From Sialis fuliginosa (lineage: Eukaryota; Arthropoda; Insecta; Megaloptera; Sialidae), in assembly GCA_961205875.1 (NCBI GenBank), contig OY540809.1, forward strand, positions 20,968,267-21,032,266: DNA of 64,000 nt, written 5' to 3'. Position 1 is the first letter of the stretch. Each line of letters starts with the position of its first letter. This document shows, piece after piece, positions 45,670-55,892 of this stretch. Both the position numbers and the translations under genes were made by a program. Under the pieces are notes generated by a model. That model saw nothing but the letters and a program-made list of their open reading frames with translations, searched no databases and was not told where the DNA came from.

Positions 45670-46609
45670 TGTTACCAGCAATGTATGTAATTCAGGCATT
45701 CTATAGAATTCCTAGGCACTCTATAGAATGCCTGACGAGTTCAGGCAAAGTATGAAATATTTGTTTAATAGAAATTTATTATATACTTTGCCTAGGCATT
45801 CTATAGAATCCCTAGGAATTCTATAGAATGCCAAGATAATATTAGGAAATGTATGAAATAAAAGACAAAATGATATTAATAAAGCAGATAGATATTATTT
45901 AATTAATTTTTAAAAGTCCAAATTCATATTATGTAAGATTTAGGTCTTTCATTGTTAAAATAACAAAACCACATAAATAATAGTATAACATTTGATATTT
46001 ATTATAATAAATAAAATAAAATATTAGTTTATACGCATATTAAGTATGATATAAAATTATTAAAATAAAAAATAAAAACCTTAGATATTATTTAAACATT
46101 CAATAACATATCAGTCCAGACGTGTATTAAGCAAGATTTAAGGTCCTTACTGTTAAAATAACAAATTCACAGAAACAATATTGGAACCTTAAATACTATA
46201 TAATCATTTCAGTCAAATATTTGTCCGCGTTAATACGTACCGGTCTATTACGCGTAAATATAAAATGTTTCTTTTGATAAATAATTCAGTATTGTACCGA
46301 CAATACTGAATTGTAATCTAGAAACTTACCTACAGCTATCGAGAGTGAACCAAGATTTTTTATTGTATATTTGCATCAGTATTTTATAACATAAAGTAAG
46401 GCAACATCTGTACCTGGACCAAAATTGATCGATTCACCCTATTTATGTTTATATTTCATACATTGCCGGCAATCAATTAGGTATTCTATAGAATGCCTAG
46501 GAAATGTATATAATTAAATTCATTTCATACATTGCCTGGTGATTTTAGGCATTCTATAGAATACCTAGGAATTCCATAGAATGCCGTATTTCATACATTG
46601 CCGATAACA
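45670..46609. mobile_element. Foldback element with paired CTATAGAAT sites, inserted in the satellite
   Basis: Left tgttaccagcaatgtatg and right catacattgccgataaca are inverted. Each end carries ggcattctatagaat and cctagg in palindromic runs. ctatagaat starts at 45701, 45721, 45801, 45821, 46486 and 46554 (ccatagaat at 46574), often exactly 20 bp apart. The middle 500 bp is AT-rich with no ORF. Confidence 0.7.
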
Positions 46610-46984
46610 TATATACCAGCCATGAGTTCTGAAAATATATTATTCATATTTACCTTTTCAATTTTTGTTGTTAGTGCCCTTCTAAAAAAAATGTAAAATA
46701 TTTTCATTGAATAAAAATATTGGCAAAAAACCTATTGGCCATTGACGCTTACTTTATAGCATCTGTAAAAAAAATTACATTTCAATCTCGTTCTCCGCAA
46801 ATATTTTTTTAACATTTAAATAGCTGATTTTAGGGTTTCCATTTTGAAAAAAATCATTTGTTTATCCGCTATACTGATAAAATGACTGAATCACACTTTT
46901 TAAGCTTCAATAACTAATAGTTTAATGTTTTTTTTTAATTTGATACCCCTGGAAAATAAACATTTTGTAGTATAGAACATCCCT
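46610..46984. other. Unassigned after a last satellite half-unit
   Basis: The first 40 bp continue the interrupted satellite; the rest is AT-rich without structure. Confidence 0.4.
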
Positions 46985-47275
46985 CAGAACAAACAAATAA
47001 TACAGGGGTGTGGAGGGCAAAACAACCCTCTATCTCGTACAGAAGTCGACATATTTACGATTTAATATTTACAATAAAATTGATTGTAAATATTAAATTT
47101 ATCTCTGTTTCGCTACTTATCCATTACAGAAAATCGTAAATATCTCGACTCCTGCGCTAGATAGAGGGTTGTTTTGCCCCCCACGCAACTACAATCCCGA
47201 AGTATTTTTCTTGCCGGATCGAGTGAGAACAATTGCAACCCTTCATCTGTGATATGGGGTGAGTTGTGAATTTAT
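46985..47275. repeat. Family K units, inverted pair
   Basis: Bases 46985-47050 (aaacaaccctctatctcgta, inverse orientation) and 47130-47270 (aaatcgtaaatatctcgact, agagggttgttttgcccccc, aagtatttttcttgcc, cccttcatctgtgatatggg). The same units occur at 4665-4830 and 49240-49570. Confidence 0.6.
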
Positions 47276-47700
47276 TAATTAATTTAATATATGAGCCTTA
47301 AATATCACTCAATACGCTTCTGTACATTTATTTTAATTGATTAAATTATAAAAAAGGTTTCTATATATTATATATGTGAATTTGTTATTTTAACAATACG
47401 GGCTTCAAATATCACTTAATACGTGTCTGAACTTTAAAAAAAATTAATTCAATAACCTTCCATCATGTGTATATGTAGTTAAATTATATTACTACCTTAA
47501 AGTACAGGTAGACAAATTTTAATTGTAAATTTTTTATTTTAATTAAATCTGAAATTAAGCAATTGCAAATAACTATTATTAATCGTTAGTTGCAAATAAG
47601 AAATGCAATTTAATTGTTAATCGTCAATTTTTCAATCAAATAAAAAAATTAAATGCCCAACTCTCTAAATTGATAGTTTTACATCAATAAGGAAATAAAC

Positions 47701-47860
47701 TTTTTAGGGATATTAATAGATCAAAATTTAACATGGAAGCGGCAATAAACTGCATTACAGCCAAATTATCAAAATTTGTGTACGCACTGTAAATAAGTTA
47801 CAGAAAGACTGAAAGACCACTGTTATATTTGTTTAAGACTTCTGTTGTACATATAAAATT
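47701..47860 (+). pseudogene. LINE reverse-transcriptase fragment (jockey/CR1/I-type)
   Basis: Frame at 47701 reads FLGILIDQNLTWKRQ. After a frameshift near 47744 it reads INCITAKLSKFVYAL, a stop, then ISYRKTERPLLYLFKTSVV. The pattern FLGi.iD..LtW...I..i..KlSk..yaLR is the conserved RT/thumb segment of non-LTR elements. In such ORFs it precedes the segment seen at 37445. Dead: frameshift plus stop. Confidence 0.7.
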
Positions 47861-48625
47861 AGTTCGACGCATGTGCGGTAGTTGACAAAGGGAAGCCATT
47901 TTCAAGATAATCAGAATGCTGTCATTAAGTTAAGACGTAATGTTAAAAAGAAGTATAAATAATAGTTTTAAAAAGTGTATAAATGTTAAAACAGAGTAAA
48001 GAAATTTAAATTAAATGAAGAAGAGTATTTTAAAAGTGAATATAATAAAAAGTAGTTTTATTAAAACGTGAAAAGTGGTTATGTTTAAAATAATAGAATA
48101 TCTTTAAATAATAGAAAAAAGTCAGTCATAGAATACTTATAGAAGTAAATATTATTATATGTGTATTGAATTAAATATAAGTGAAATCATTAAAAAAGTA
48201 TAATAATAAAGATTAAAGAATAAATAAATATGAGTAGAAATAATCATATTTGAAGTTTAGAATACGATGCGTTAGAAAGAGATGGTGCATTAAATACTTG
48301 TGAATAAAAGAGAGCGAATTCATATTAATAATAAGTGGAAATAAATGTTATTTAAAGTATAAAATATATGTAATTAATAAAGACAAATGATGTTGAAAGG
48401 ACAAATTAAAAGAATTAGAAAATAACAATAATATAAAGAAATAATCAAGTATACAGTGGAAAATTATAAACAATTAACATTGCAAGAATATGTAACTGTA
48501 TATGGGAACATAGTTTTATTTTAATACAAGAGGATAGCAAGATAGTGTCGTTTAAGATAAGTCAATATTTATAACAGTTAATATTTTTTTTATTTATAAG
48601 AAAAGATTATAAATTTAAATATACA
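47861..48625. other. AT-rich, nothing recognised
   Basis: Strongly A-rich on the plus strand (aataataaag-like runs), perhaps a decayed repeat, with no terminal structure. Confidence 0.45.
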
Positions 48626-49951
48626 GGCACCAGTCTGGGACACTTTAAGAGCAAGTTTTACTGTTTTTTGGGATTAATGGGCTTCTTTTTTGTAATTCTC
48701 ATAAACTCACGTTACTAATAAAACAACTACCCCTTTATTAAATCAATTTAATTACCAAAGTCCGCAAATATATTCTGTTTTTGTTTTTTCAAATTATAGC
48801 CTATTATTTCGTTTATGTTTTTCTCCAATAGTGAACAACATAAAACCAGTAATGGGCATCCAGTGGTGAACACTTGCTAAAAATTACAAAAATTACTACA
48901 ACACAAAAGTTATAATAAAAAAATCGTATAATTTAAAACAATGTAAAGAAGTTATGATAATATAATAATTAATAAATAGATTACATTAATAATTAGGAAA
49001 GGACCGTATTAAATTTTTATAAATAAATATAATATACCTACATATAAATGTTTTTCCTAAAAATTGTATGAAAATGAATATGCTAAACAATGACGGTCTT
49101 GATATTGTTGTACCTAATTAAACCGAAATTTAATCTTAAAAAAATTAGGTGAGGCACGTATTAGGGAGAATTTATAGTAAATATTTTCGAGTAAAAATTA
49201 TATGAAAATGAATATGATTTTTATTCATTATACAAAATTGTAAATATCTCGATTCTTATGCGAGGTAGGTGGTTGTTTTTCTCCCTCCCCGTAGTAATTT
49301 TCCCGCCCGATCGAATGAAACTAATTTCAACCCTTTATATGTGACTGGAGATGAAACATTTTTTTTGCTTTGTATTCATTATACAAAATAGTATATATCT
49401 CAGTTCCTATGCGAGATAGGGGTTGTTTTTCCCCCTAAACCCCCCTCCCTTGTAGTATTTTTTCCGCCCTTTATAGGTGACAGGCGTGATCGAGTTTTTA
49501 ATTTTTTCTTATTTTACTCTTAATTCATTATACAAAATCATAAATACCTATAACTAATTTTTCTTTTCTTTGTATATTTTTGATATAAAAAAAGTTAATA
49601 CGGGACTGTCCAAATTACTAAATATTATAATTTGGTTTAGTTTTATCAACTAAACAACTTTCCTTAATTTTTTTACATCTTTGTGTATAAATTTGTAATA
49701 TAAATATAAGAAATTCTTAATTTCATTATAACAGAGAATATTAGTTACATAAAAATGTTTTAAATATACTCACTTCACTAATCATTTACATAAAAAATAC
49801 ACTTTTTTTTGATAGTATGACATTTATAAATGTATATAGATTATAGATTAATATCCAGTAAGGGCAGTAATCAAACATCAACGGATATTTCTATTTCAGC
49901 ACATTTAATTTTAAAATGTTCACCACTGCGGTGTTGTCCCAGACTGGTGCT
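48626..49951. mobile_element. Family J TIR element, copy 2 (1.33 kb), carrying family K units
   Basis: Left ggcaccagtctgggac and right gtcccagactggtgct are inverted. It keeps ttttttgggattaatgggct, ctaataaaacaactacccct, aaaccagtaatgggcatcca and ataatttaaaacaatgtaaa. Extra length relative to copy 1 is due largely to the K block at 49240-49570. Confidence 0.7.
49240..49570 (+). repeat. Family K tandem units
   Basis: Three starts of ttcattatacaaaat.gtaa at about 49226, 49376 and 49525, about 150 bp apart. Each continues with tatctcgrttcctatgcgag and ggttgtttttccccct, then gtagtattttt.ccgcc and gtgacaggggatga-like blocks; the last is truncated. Confidence 0.7.
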
Positions 49952-50001
49952 AGTACCTTATATGTTTAAAAAATTTTGTTATTAAGAATTTTTCTTATGT
50001 T

Positions 50002-50228
50002 CGGTATTATAAAGGAGCTCATTAATTTGCAAGCTTGCAAACACTTTCAATAGGAAGTAAAAACAAAGGTATGTAAATTATATTTACTAAAGTCTATTTA
50101 CTGATCTTGAGTAAAAACGGTAAAAATCAACTTACTGCGCATGAAACTATATAACTTATATAAGTTTGATACCTCGTTTGAAAGTGTTTGCAAGCTTGCA
50201 AATTTTGCGAGCTCCTTTATAATACTGG
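50002..50228. mobile_element. Family D-like MITE, copy 4 (227 bp)
   Basis: Ends cggtattataaaggagctc and gagctcctttataatactgg; arms continue with tttgcaagcttgcaaacact. Only the terminal 16 bp match copies 1-3, and the interior differs, so this is a sister subfamily. Confidence 0.7.
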
Positions 50229-50664
50229 ACGTTAGAGTGTGTATTTATAATATTTTACTATTATTGAATTATTAATATAAATGAGATATATTTTTTAAAT
50301 ACTTATTATTATTCAGTATTTGCTTTAATATATGGAATTCCATTAAAACATAGTTTTTATTTTATAGATATAATTCAAGTTAAAAAAATATTTTGTATTT
50401 ATTAGTTTTTAAGATTATAACTTTTTTATGTCTAACTTTATGAATGTAGATTTGTATGGTATTATTTATGAATATTTTCACAGTATAATAAATTCAGTTA
50501 AGGTAATTTCTATTTTTATTTTAAAAAACCCATTTTTTTCTATTTTCATTATTTATAGGTCCAGTACGAGTTCCAGGGTTCGTGTGTGTGGACGATTTCC
50601 GTTGGGGGTGTCAGGATATAGAATAATTAGTTAGATCCCCCAGCATATAATACAAAACATAAAA

Positions 50665-51165
50665 ATACATTTTAATAAATTGTTATATATGTCAAGGTAT
50701 AAGTATATATTATAATATATACTAATATATGCTCGGAGCCTGATTTTGGCACGATCCGAGAATATATTAGTATATATTACAATATATATTTATATCTTAA
50801 TATATATAACAAGGTATAAATATATATGATAATATAACTTATACATGTTAATATATTGTCATATATGTCAAGGTATAAGTATATATTATAATATATACTA
50901 ATATATGCTCGGAGCCTGATTTTGGCACGATCCAAGAATATATTTGTATATATTATGATATATATTTATGTCTTAACATATATAACAAGGTATAAGTATA
51001 TATTATAATATATTGTCATATATATATTAACCTATTAATATATTACAATATATAAAAATGTAATATAATATATACCAATATATTCTTGGATCGTGCCAAA
51101 ATGAAGCCCTCAGCATATCTTACCGGTTGGCTCTTATAATATATGCTAATATATTATCATTTTTT
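50665..51165. repeat. Right subterminal array, 176-bp unit plus an inverted module
   Basis: gctcggagcctgattttggc and acgatcc occur at 50731 and 50907 (176 bp apart) within ATAT-rich DNA. The inverse (ggatcgtgccaaaat) lies at about 51090. tatatgtcaaggtataagta also repeats. It mirrors the ATAT-rich left array, suggesting long subterminal repeats of the 6.5-kb element. Confidence 0.75.
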
Positions 51166-51242
51166 CCCGGGTAAACATATTATAATGGTTCATATTTCAT
51201 CGAGGAAATTTAAAAAAAAACATCAATTGATCTGATAGAAAT

Positions 51243-51539
51243 TTGCAAAATTATGAACGGATATTCCGGGAAAATAACATTTTTGCTACCAAAAATATTA
51301 AATATATATTAATAAAAAATAGTTTTAAATCAATTTCCATGTGGTTGCTACAAAATGATGAGGTGGATTGCACTTACAAACAGCACATACAAGATTTGCT
51401 TAACAAAATTTTAAATATTTTTTTTGATATTGGGTTACATTACGAAGCTACGAAAAAGGAAGAACAAGATATTAAAATTGGGTCAAAAAATTCGAAACTT
51501 ACATTATTTATTAATCAAAAAATTTTTGTTTTTTTTTAA
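51243..51539 (+). CDS. 98-codon ORF in the CTAG element, possible transposase remnant
   Basis: Starts at an ATG (MQNYERIFRENNIFATKN). It has mixed hydrophobic/charged stretches (SMWLLQNDEVDCTYKQHIQD, LLNKILNIFFDIGLHYEA), more protein-like than neighbouring frames, and then decays to poly-F at the end. It lies between the inner element (ends 51171) and the right TIR (51721-51742), where a coding part of the 7.3-kb element could survive. No motif recognised. Confidence 0.3.
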   Translation: MQNYERIFRENNIFATKNIKYILIKNSFKSISMWLLQNDEVDCTYKQHIQDLLNKILNIFFDIGLHYEATKKEEQDIKIGSKNSKLTLFINQKIFVFF

Positions 51540-51902
51540 TTTTTTTATAACGTTAATTATTTTTTGTTTTTTAACTTCTTTATATAATCTATTAATATTT
51601 TTAATGTTCGGGGCCAAGAATAAAATTGTTATACTCCTGTTTAAAAATAGGACAAGTATATTCCAAATCTGTTTCTATCTCTTTCTTTTGACACGACTCT
51701 GTTTTCGAGTCAGATGCGTGGTCCATTCTCTATGTCTATGATCTAGGTTGTTTTCATTCATTCAGAGACGTGAGCTTTAAAAATTACAATTTTTTTTCGC
51801 TTATAATTCCTTTTGAATATATTTTTTAAATGTTTATACATCATTTAAGCCAATAAAAATGTCAAAAAAATTTGTTAACACATTAGATGTAACCCTTTAA
51901 TA

Positions 51903-52879
51903 TAATTTTAAAACTAATTACTGATATTCTTTTAAATCCGAAACTTTCTACATCTACGAGATATAAATAAAGTTAATATTATCTCGATCTCGTCTGGCCG
52001 AATATAATACACTGTTGTTTCGACGTGCGGCCTTAATGGTTCTTATAATTACAGTTTCTAACCAATGTATTGATTTAAATAAATTTACCGGTCGTATTGT
52101 ACCTATAATTTGGGTTGTAAAACAATGATCTAGTGTACGGGATGATCATTTAATTTAACAGTAAATTAAAAATAATTGGATTTCAGCCTTTTGTAACAAA
52201 CTTATATTGATTAAATTAATTTAACCTTATCGATTACTAAAAGGATGTGGTTTTAGTTAACGTTTTTATAAAATGTTCATTTTGATTTTGCTGTGTGATT
52301 ATTTAGACTTCTTTTTAAGTGTGTTTTTTTATAATGTGCAACAAAATTCAGAAGATAGTTTATAGTAGATCACAGTACTTATTATGTGTGCCACTCTTGA
52401 CAACGACTGTACAGAAGTAAGCATTATTATTTATAATTTATACGTATTTACATTAATTTCAACATTAAAATATATTTATGCAAATTAATGTCTTCAGTTT
52501 TATGTAATTCGAGTAAAACAAAGTTTAAAATTCAAAATGGAAATCGTTAGAGGCACAAATTTTCTTGGAATAAAATAAAATCAAGTTACAATTTGATACC
52601 ATTTCTGAAATGGAAATATATGTATTTATAGACGCTTGTTAAATATTATTGCATTATTTTCATTAGAGAATTGAAGAGCTACTATTTTATTTAATTAACA
52701 TTATTTGATATTAAAATGTAAATTGTACGCGCAAACAGTTATTTACTAATTAACTTATTTTATTTATAACAGGTTTTTAATTAATTAATGATATTGTATA
52801 TGTGCAAATGTATTATCTAAAACAGACGTTTTCAATCATTCAATTTCAATAATACGTACCGAATATATGTATAAAGCCT
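51903..52879. other. AT-rich, nothing recognised
   Basis: About 1 kb with no repeat ends or coding bias. Confidence 0.5.
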
Positions 52880-54145
52880 TGTATTAACTAATTTTTGACA
52901 TTTTTTTATTGGCTTAAATGATGTATAAACCAGGGACTGGAACCTGAACCCGAACCCGAACCGTAAACCCGAAAAAACCCATATTTTTCATTAACCTGAA
53001 CCCGAACCGAACCGCTATATCTCAAAGTGAACGAAACTGAATCAGAACCCGAACCTTTTCATGGATAACCGGTAATAATTTATTAGTATATTTTTAAAAT
53101 AATATAATAATAATTTTTAAAAAGAGATTATAAAATATACTAGTACTGGTAATCTGTTTGAATTTTATGGTATGATGTGGCTTATCAAGTCAACCACTGT
53201 AAATATATTTTTTACTTTCTTTTTTAATTCTATAACTGAATATTCAATTTGCAAAAATTATCTGAAAAATAGAAATTTCAATCTTTAAAATGTAATTTTA
53301 TTTTTTGCTCTTTTTTCTTGCAATATTTTAATGGCTATTAATGTTTTTTTTTCAGAAATTGTTTTATTTGTTAATTATAATTTTTTTTCGAAAAAAATAA
53401 TTTTCTTTCAATTACAAACTTGAACCCGAACCTGAACCCTAAAACAATGACGGTTTTTGAATCCAAATAGTTTGCAAAATGTTGAACCAAAACTCAAACC
53501 GAAATTTATCTTTGAACCCGAACCGAACCCGAACCATAAATAAATTCCGGTTCAAGTCCCTGGTATAAACATCTTAAAAGTTATATTCAAAAGGAATTAT
53601 AATATACAGGGCCCGGCATAAGTCAGTTAACGCTGCCAGAAAACAAAATAAGAAGAACGAATTTCTGTTTTAAGCCAAAACAGATGCAAAATAAGCCACC
53701 GAAAACCGTCTTATTAGATAGATTTTTACGATTAGTTAACAATTACGGTTATTATAAACAATTTAAGGTCGATTTTTTCGTCAAAAACGCGATTTTTTGT
53801 TCAAAGTGATACAAAAATTTGCAAAAATCGATATATTTTAAATAATCGTGTGTACTTCGATGGGAAAACTCATGTAAATAACGATATTTTTTTTTTGTTC
53901 TGGATGTTGATACATGGAAGTTCTGTTTTACGCACTGGAACACAAAACAAAAAAGGTGCACTCAGTGTAACAATGCTAAAATCACCATTTTGTTTTTCTA
54001 TTTTCATTAAAAAAAAAATTATGTATGTTTTGAGACATGTAGGTACAATAAACCCTCCAAATTTCATTTGATTATTGTTTTTATTAATCTAAAAAATATC
54101 CTAAAAAAAGTCTCGTTTTCCGAAGTGACGATTAGATGTTACCCC
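52880..54145 (-). mobile_element. Family G element, copy 3, split by a hAT MITE
   Basis: On minus it starts ttaa|ggggtaacatctaatcg at 54149, includes acttccatgtatcaacatcc, acacgattatttaaa, attaactaatcgtaaaaatc and cttaaaacagaaattcg-like blocks, and ends near aagccaataaaaaaatgtca. The far TIR is lost. The two small facing ORFs at 53752-54071 are repeat frames on opposite strands. Confidence 0.65.
52931..53562. mobile_element. hAT-type element (632 bp) with cccgaa repeats and perfect 8-bp target duplication
   Basis: Left cagggactggaacctgaacc, right ggttcaagtccctg; perfect GTATAAAC at 52923-52930 and 53563-53570. Both subterminal zones consist of degenerate hexamer runs (gaaccc, gaaccg), four blocks in all: near 52940-52980, 53000-53065, 53420-53445 and 53510-53535. 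The unoccupied site gtttatacatcatttaagc is at about 51833 in copy G2. Confidence 0.9.
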
Positions 54146-54312
54146 TTAAGAAATATTAACATTTTTATTCGATTAATAAAGCTATGTCTTCGTTAAAAAT
54201 TGCACACACTGACTGTATTTTATAGTTTACTTGAAGTGAAAGCTTGAAAGAGCACTTACAGTACATTTTAGAGCTTGCTAAAGCTTTTAAAACAAAATTA
54301 CATACATTCTGA

Positions 54313-55162
54313 CAGTGGCGTCTAATACATATGTATATGCAAACATTGTGTTAGTAAAGCATTAAAGCATACAGACAGAATATAATATACCTTATAGGTC
54401 GAGATTTTAAGTTTGAAATTTTAAATAATTTAAAATAACGTCTACAAGTATGAGTATTTTTTGTCTTATACAGAAATATACATGTTACTTAATTTACACT
54501 GAGAATATGGTAGTAATTGTACATTAAGGTGTGTCATAAAATAAACATTTTCTGTCGTTACGAAATAAGTTAGTATATGATCTAAAATAAATCCTCGCCG
54601 AAGGAATCTAATAGTTCAATTTTAAGAAATGTCGTAAAGGGGGTCCCGTTTCCTATTTAAATAACGTGGGGGATTTATTCTTTAGTACTAAAGTACGTAT
54701 TACTGATTCATGATAACTGTTGAACATTTTTTAAGAACATCATTTTGTAGAAGATAAAATTCTCTATAAAAGTCATGACCCTCAATTCAACGTATCAAAA
54801 GTTATAGACATTCTAAGTGATTTATTTGTTAAAATGAATGTCTAAAAGGCTCTCACAACTAATTTATTGTTTTTATAAAAATAAATTAAACGTTATTATT
54901 ATGGAAAATGTAATTCTATTTAAAAATTTTTTAGAGAGGTATAAGTGGTAATACAATTAGTTGAAACTTATAAGCGTTTTAAATGATTTTTTTTACAAAA
55001 ATCACCATTTTAACGTCAATTTTCGATAAATTTCAATTAAATAACAATATAGAAACCTACAACTAAATTAGCGAGAGTAGTGTAATTTGATTATTATTAA
55101 AAATTAACATAGAATGTAAAAAAAATATGATCCCCCGTAAAGTTCATAATGATGCGCCACTG
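54313..55162. mobile_element. hAT-type element (850 bp)
   Basis: Left cagtggcgtctaat and right gatgcgccactg; flanking cattctga and catgctaa agree at 6 of 8 positions. The interior is AT-rich with a short GC block at 54640-54675 (gtaaagggggtcccgtttcc). No transposase frame. Confidence 0.65.
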
Positions 55163-55362
55163 CATGCTAATGTACATGTAGGTACTTACTTTATGTTACG
55201 AAAATGTATAAACGTAAAATGTTAAATTGCTTGGTTTATTTTTTAACATAAAATTCTCACTTTATATGTAGCAATTTCTCAAATTAAATATAAATAATTA
55301 ATTGACCATTATATTTGTTCTTTTAATATTATACATACTGTACAAACTACATTAGATTAGAA

Positions 55363-55680
55363 AAGTGGTCTTCAATCTTTGTCGACTTACGAAACCCGTG
55401 GAACTATAAGGTTTTTTCAGAGAACCCCTTCTCATCCTAAAAAAATATATACGTACTGACCTCTACTATTTTAAACAAAATTTATGCTATTAGGATTAGC
55501 TATAAAAGCAAAAAAACTCCCACATAGTTATTTTACGCACATTAGTAACTTTTTGGAATGCATTTTTTCAAATATAACTATTTTTTAATTAATAAAGACT
55601 AGTCAACTAGTGTGAGTGCTTCATAATTTTTTTTTTGAATTTTTATTTTGACTCACAGAACCCAAGATTAAAGACCACTG
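55363..55680. mobile_element. hAT-type MITE (318 bp)
   Basis: Left aagtggtcttcaatctttg and right caagattaaagaccactg are inverted; the expected first C is A here. Flanks gattagaa and gagtagaa agree at 7 of 8 positions. Subterminal gaaacccgtggaac and agaaccc also correspond. Confidence 0.75.
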
Positions 55681-55892
55681 GAGTAGAATAAAAAAATACT
55701 TGTTTCCGTATATTTAAACGTAGGTATATATAATATAATACACAACAGTTTACTTATTTATATCTTGAAAACACCTGAAAAGGGAATTTGTTATTGGACA
55801 TTATCTCCAGGTGGCGTAACGGTAATCTCTGACTTTTTTTTTACATTCCATTATGCTATATAAAACTAAACATTAATACTTTACATATTATA

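Larger units (their letters stand above)
44682..51171. mobile_element. 6.5-kb TIR element cccgggaaaaaatgataata, TA target
   Basis: Ends cccgggaaaaaatgataata and tattatcattttttcccggg are perfectly inverted for at least 23 bp and bordered by TA. Subterminal regions are ATAT-rich tandem arrays: 84-86-bp units on the left and 176-bp units on the right. The interior holds a CTATAGAAT foldback, a LINE piece, and J, K and D elements. There is no recognisable transposase. Confidence 0.75.
44443..51742. mobile_element. 7.3-kb TIR element gtcatagacatagagaatgg with CTAG target, inside G2
   Basis: Ends gtcatagacatagagaatgg and ccattctctatgtctatgat are inverted, each bordered by CTAG (44439-44442, 51743-51746). 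Copy 1 of family G has the unoccupied ccatctagatta at about 34390. The element is itself filled by the 6.5-kb cccggg element. A 98-codon ORF lies in its right flank at 51243-51539. Superfamily unknown. Confidence 0.8.
43879..51898 (+). mobile_element. Family G TTAA-target element, copy 2, hugely expanded by nested insertions
   Basis: Left ttaa|ggggttacatctaatcg and right ttagatgtaaccct|ttaa: inverted ends each bordered by TTAA (43875-43878, 51899-51902). TTAA duplications occur in piggyBac and Kolobok superfamilies; the GGG start fits Kolobok better. Without the insert the element is only about 720 bp (43879-44442 plus 51743-51898), collinear with copy 1 at 34058-34553. Confidence 0.8.

Noticed and set aside
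44700..51165. CRISPR-like array
   Set aside because: The 84-86-bp tandem units are contiguous satellite with no unique spacers, in a eukaryotic transposon context.
52940..53535. Telomeric repeat (cccgaa runs)
   Set aside because: Degenerate, interrupted and enclosed by hAT ends with a perfect 8-bp target duplication.
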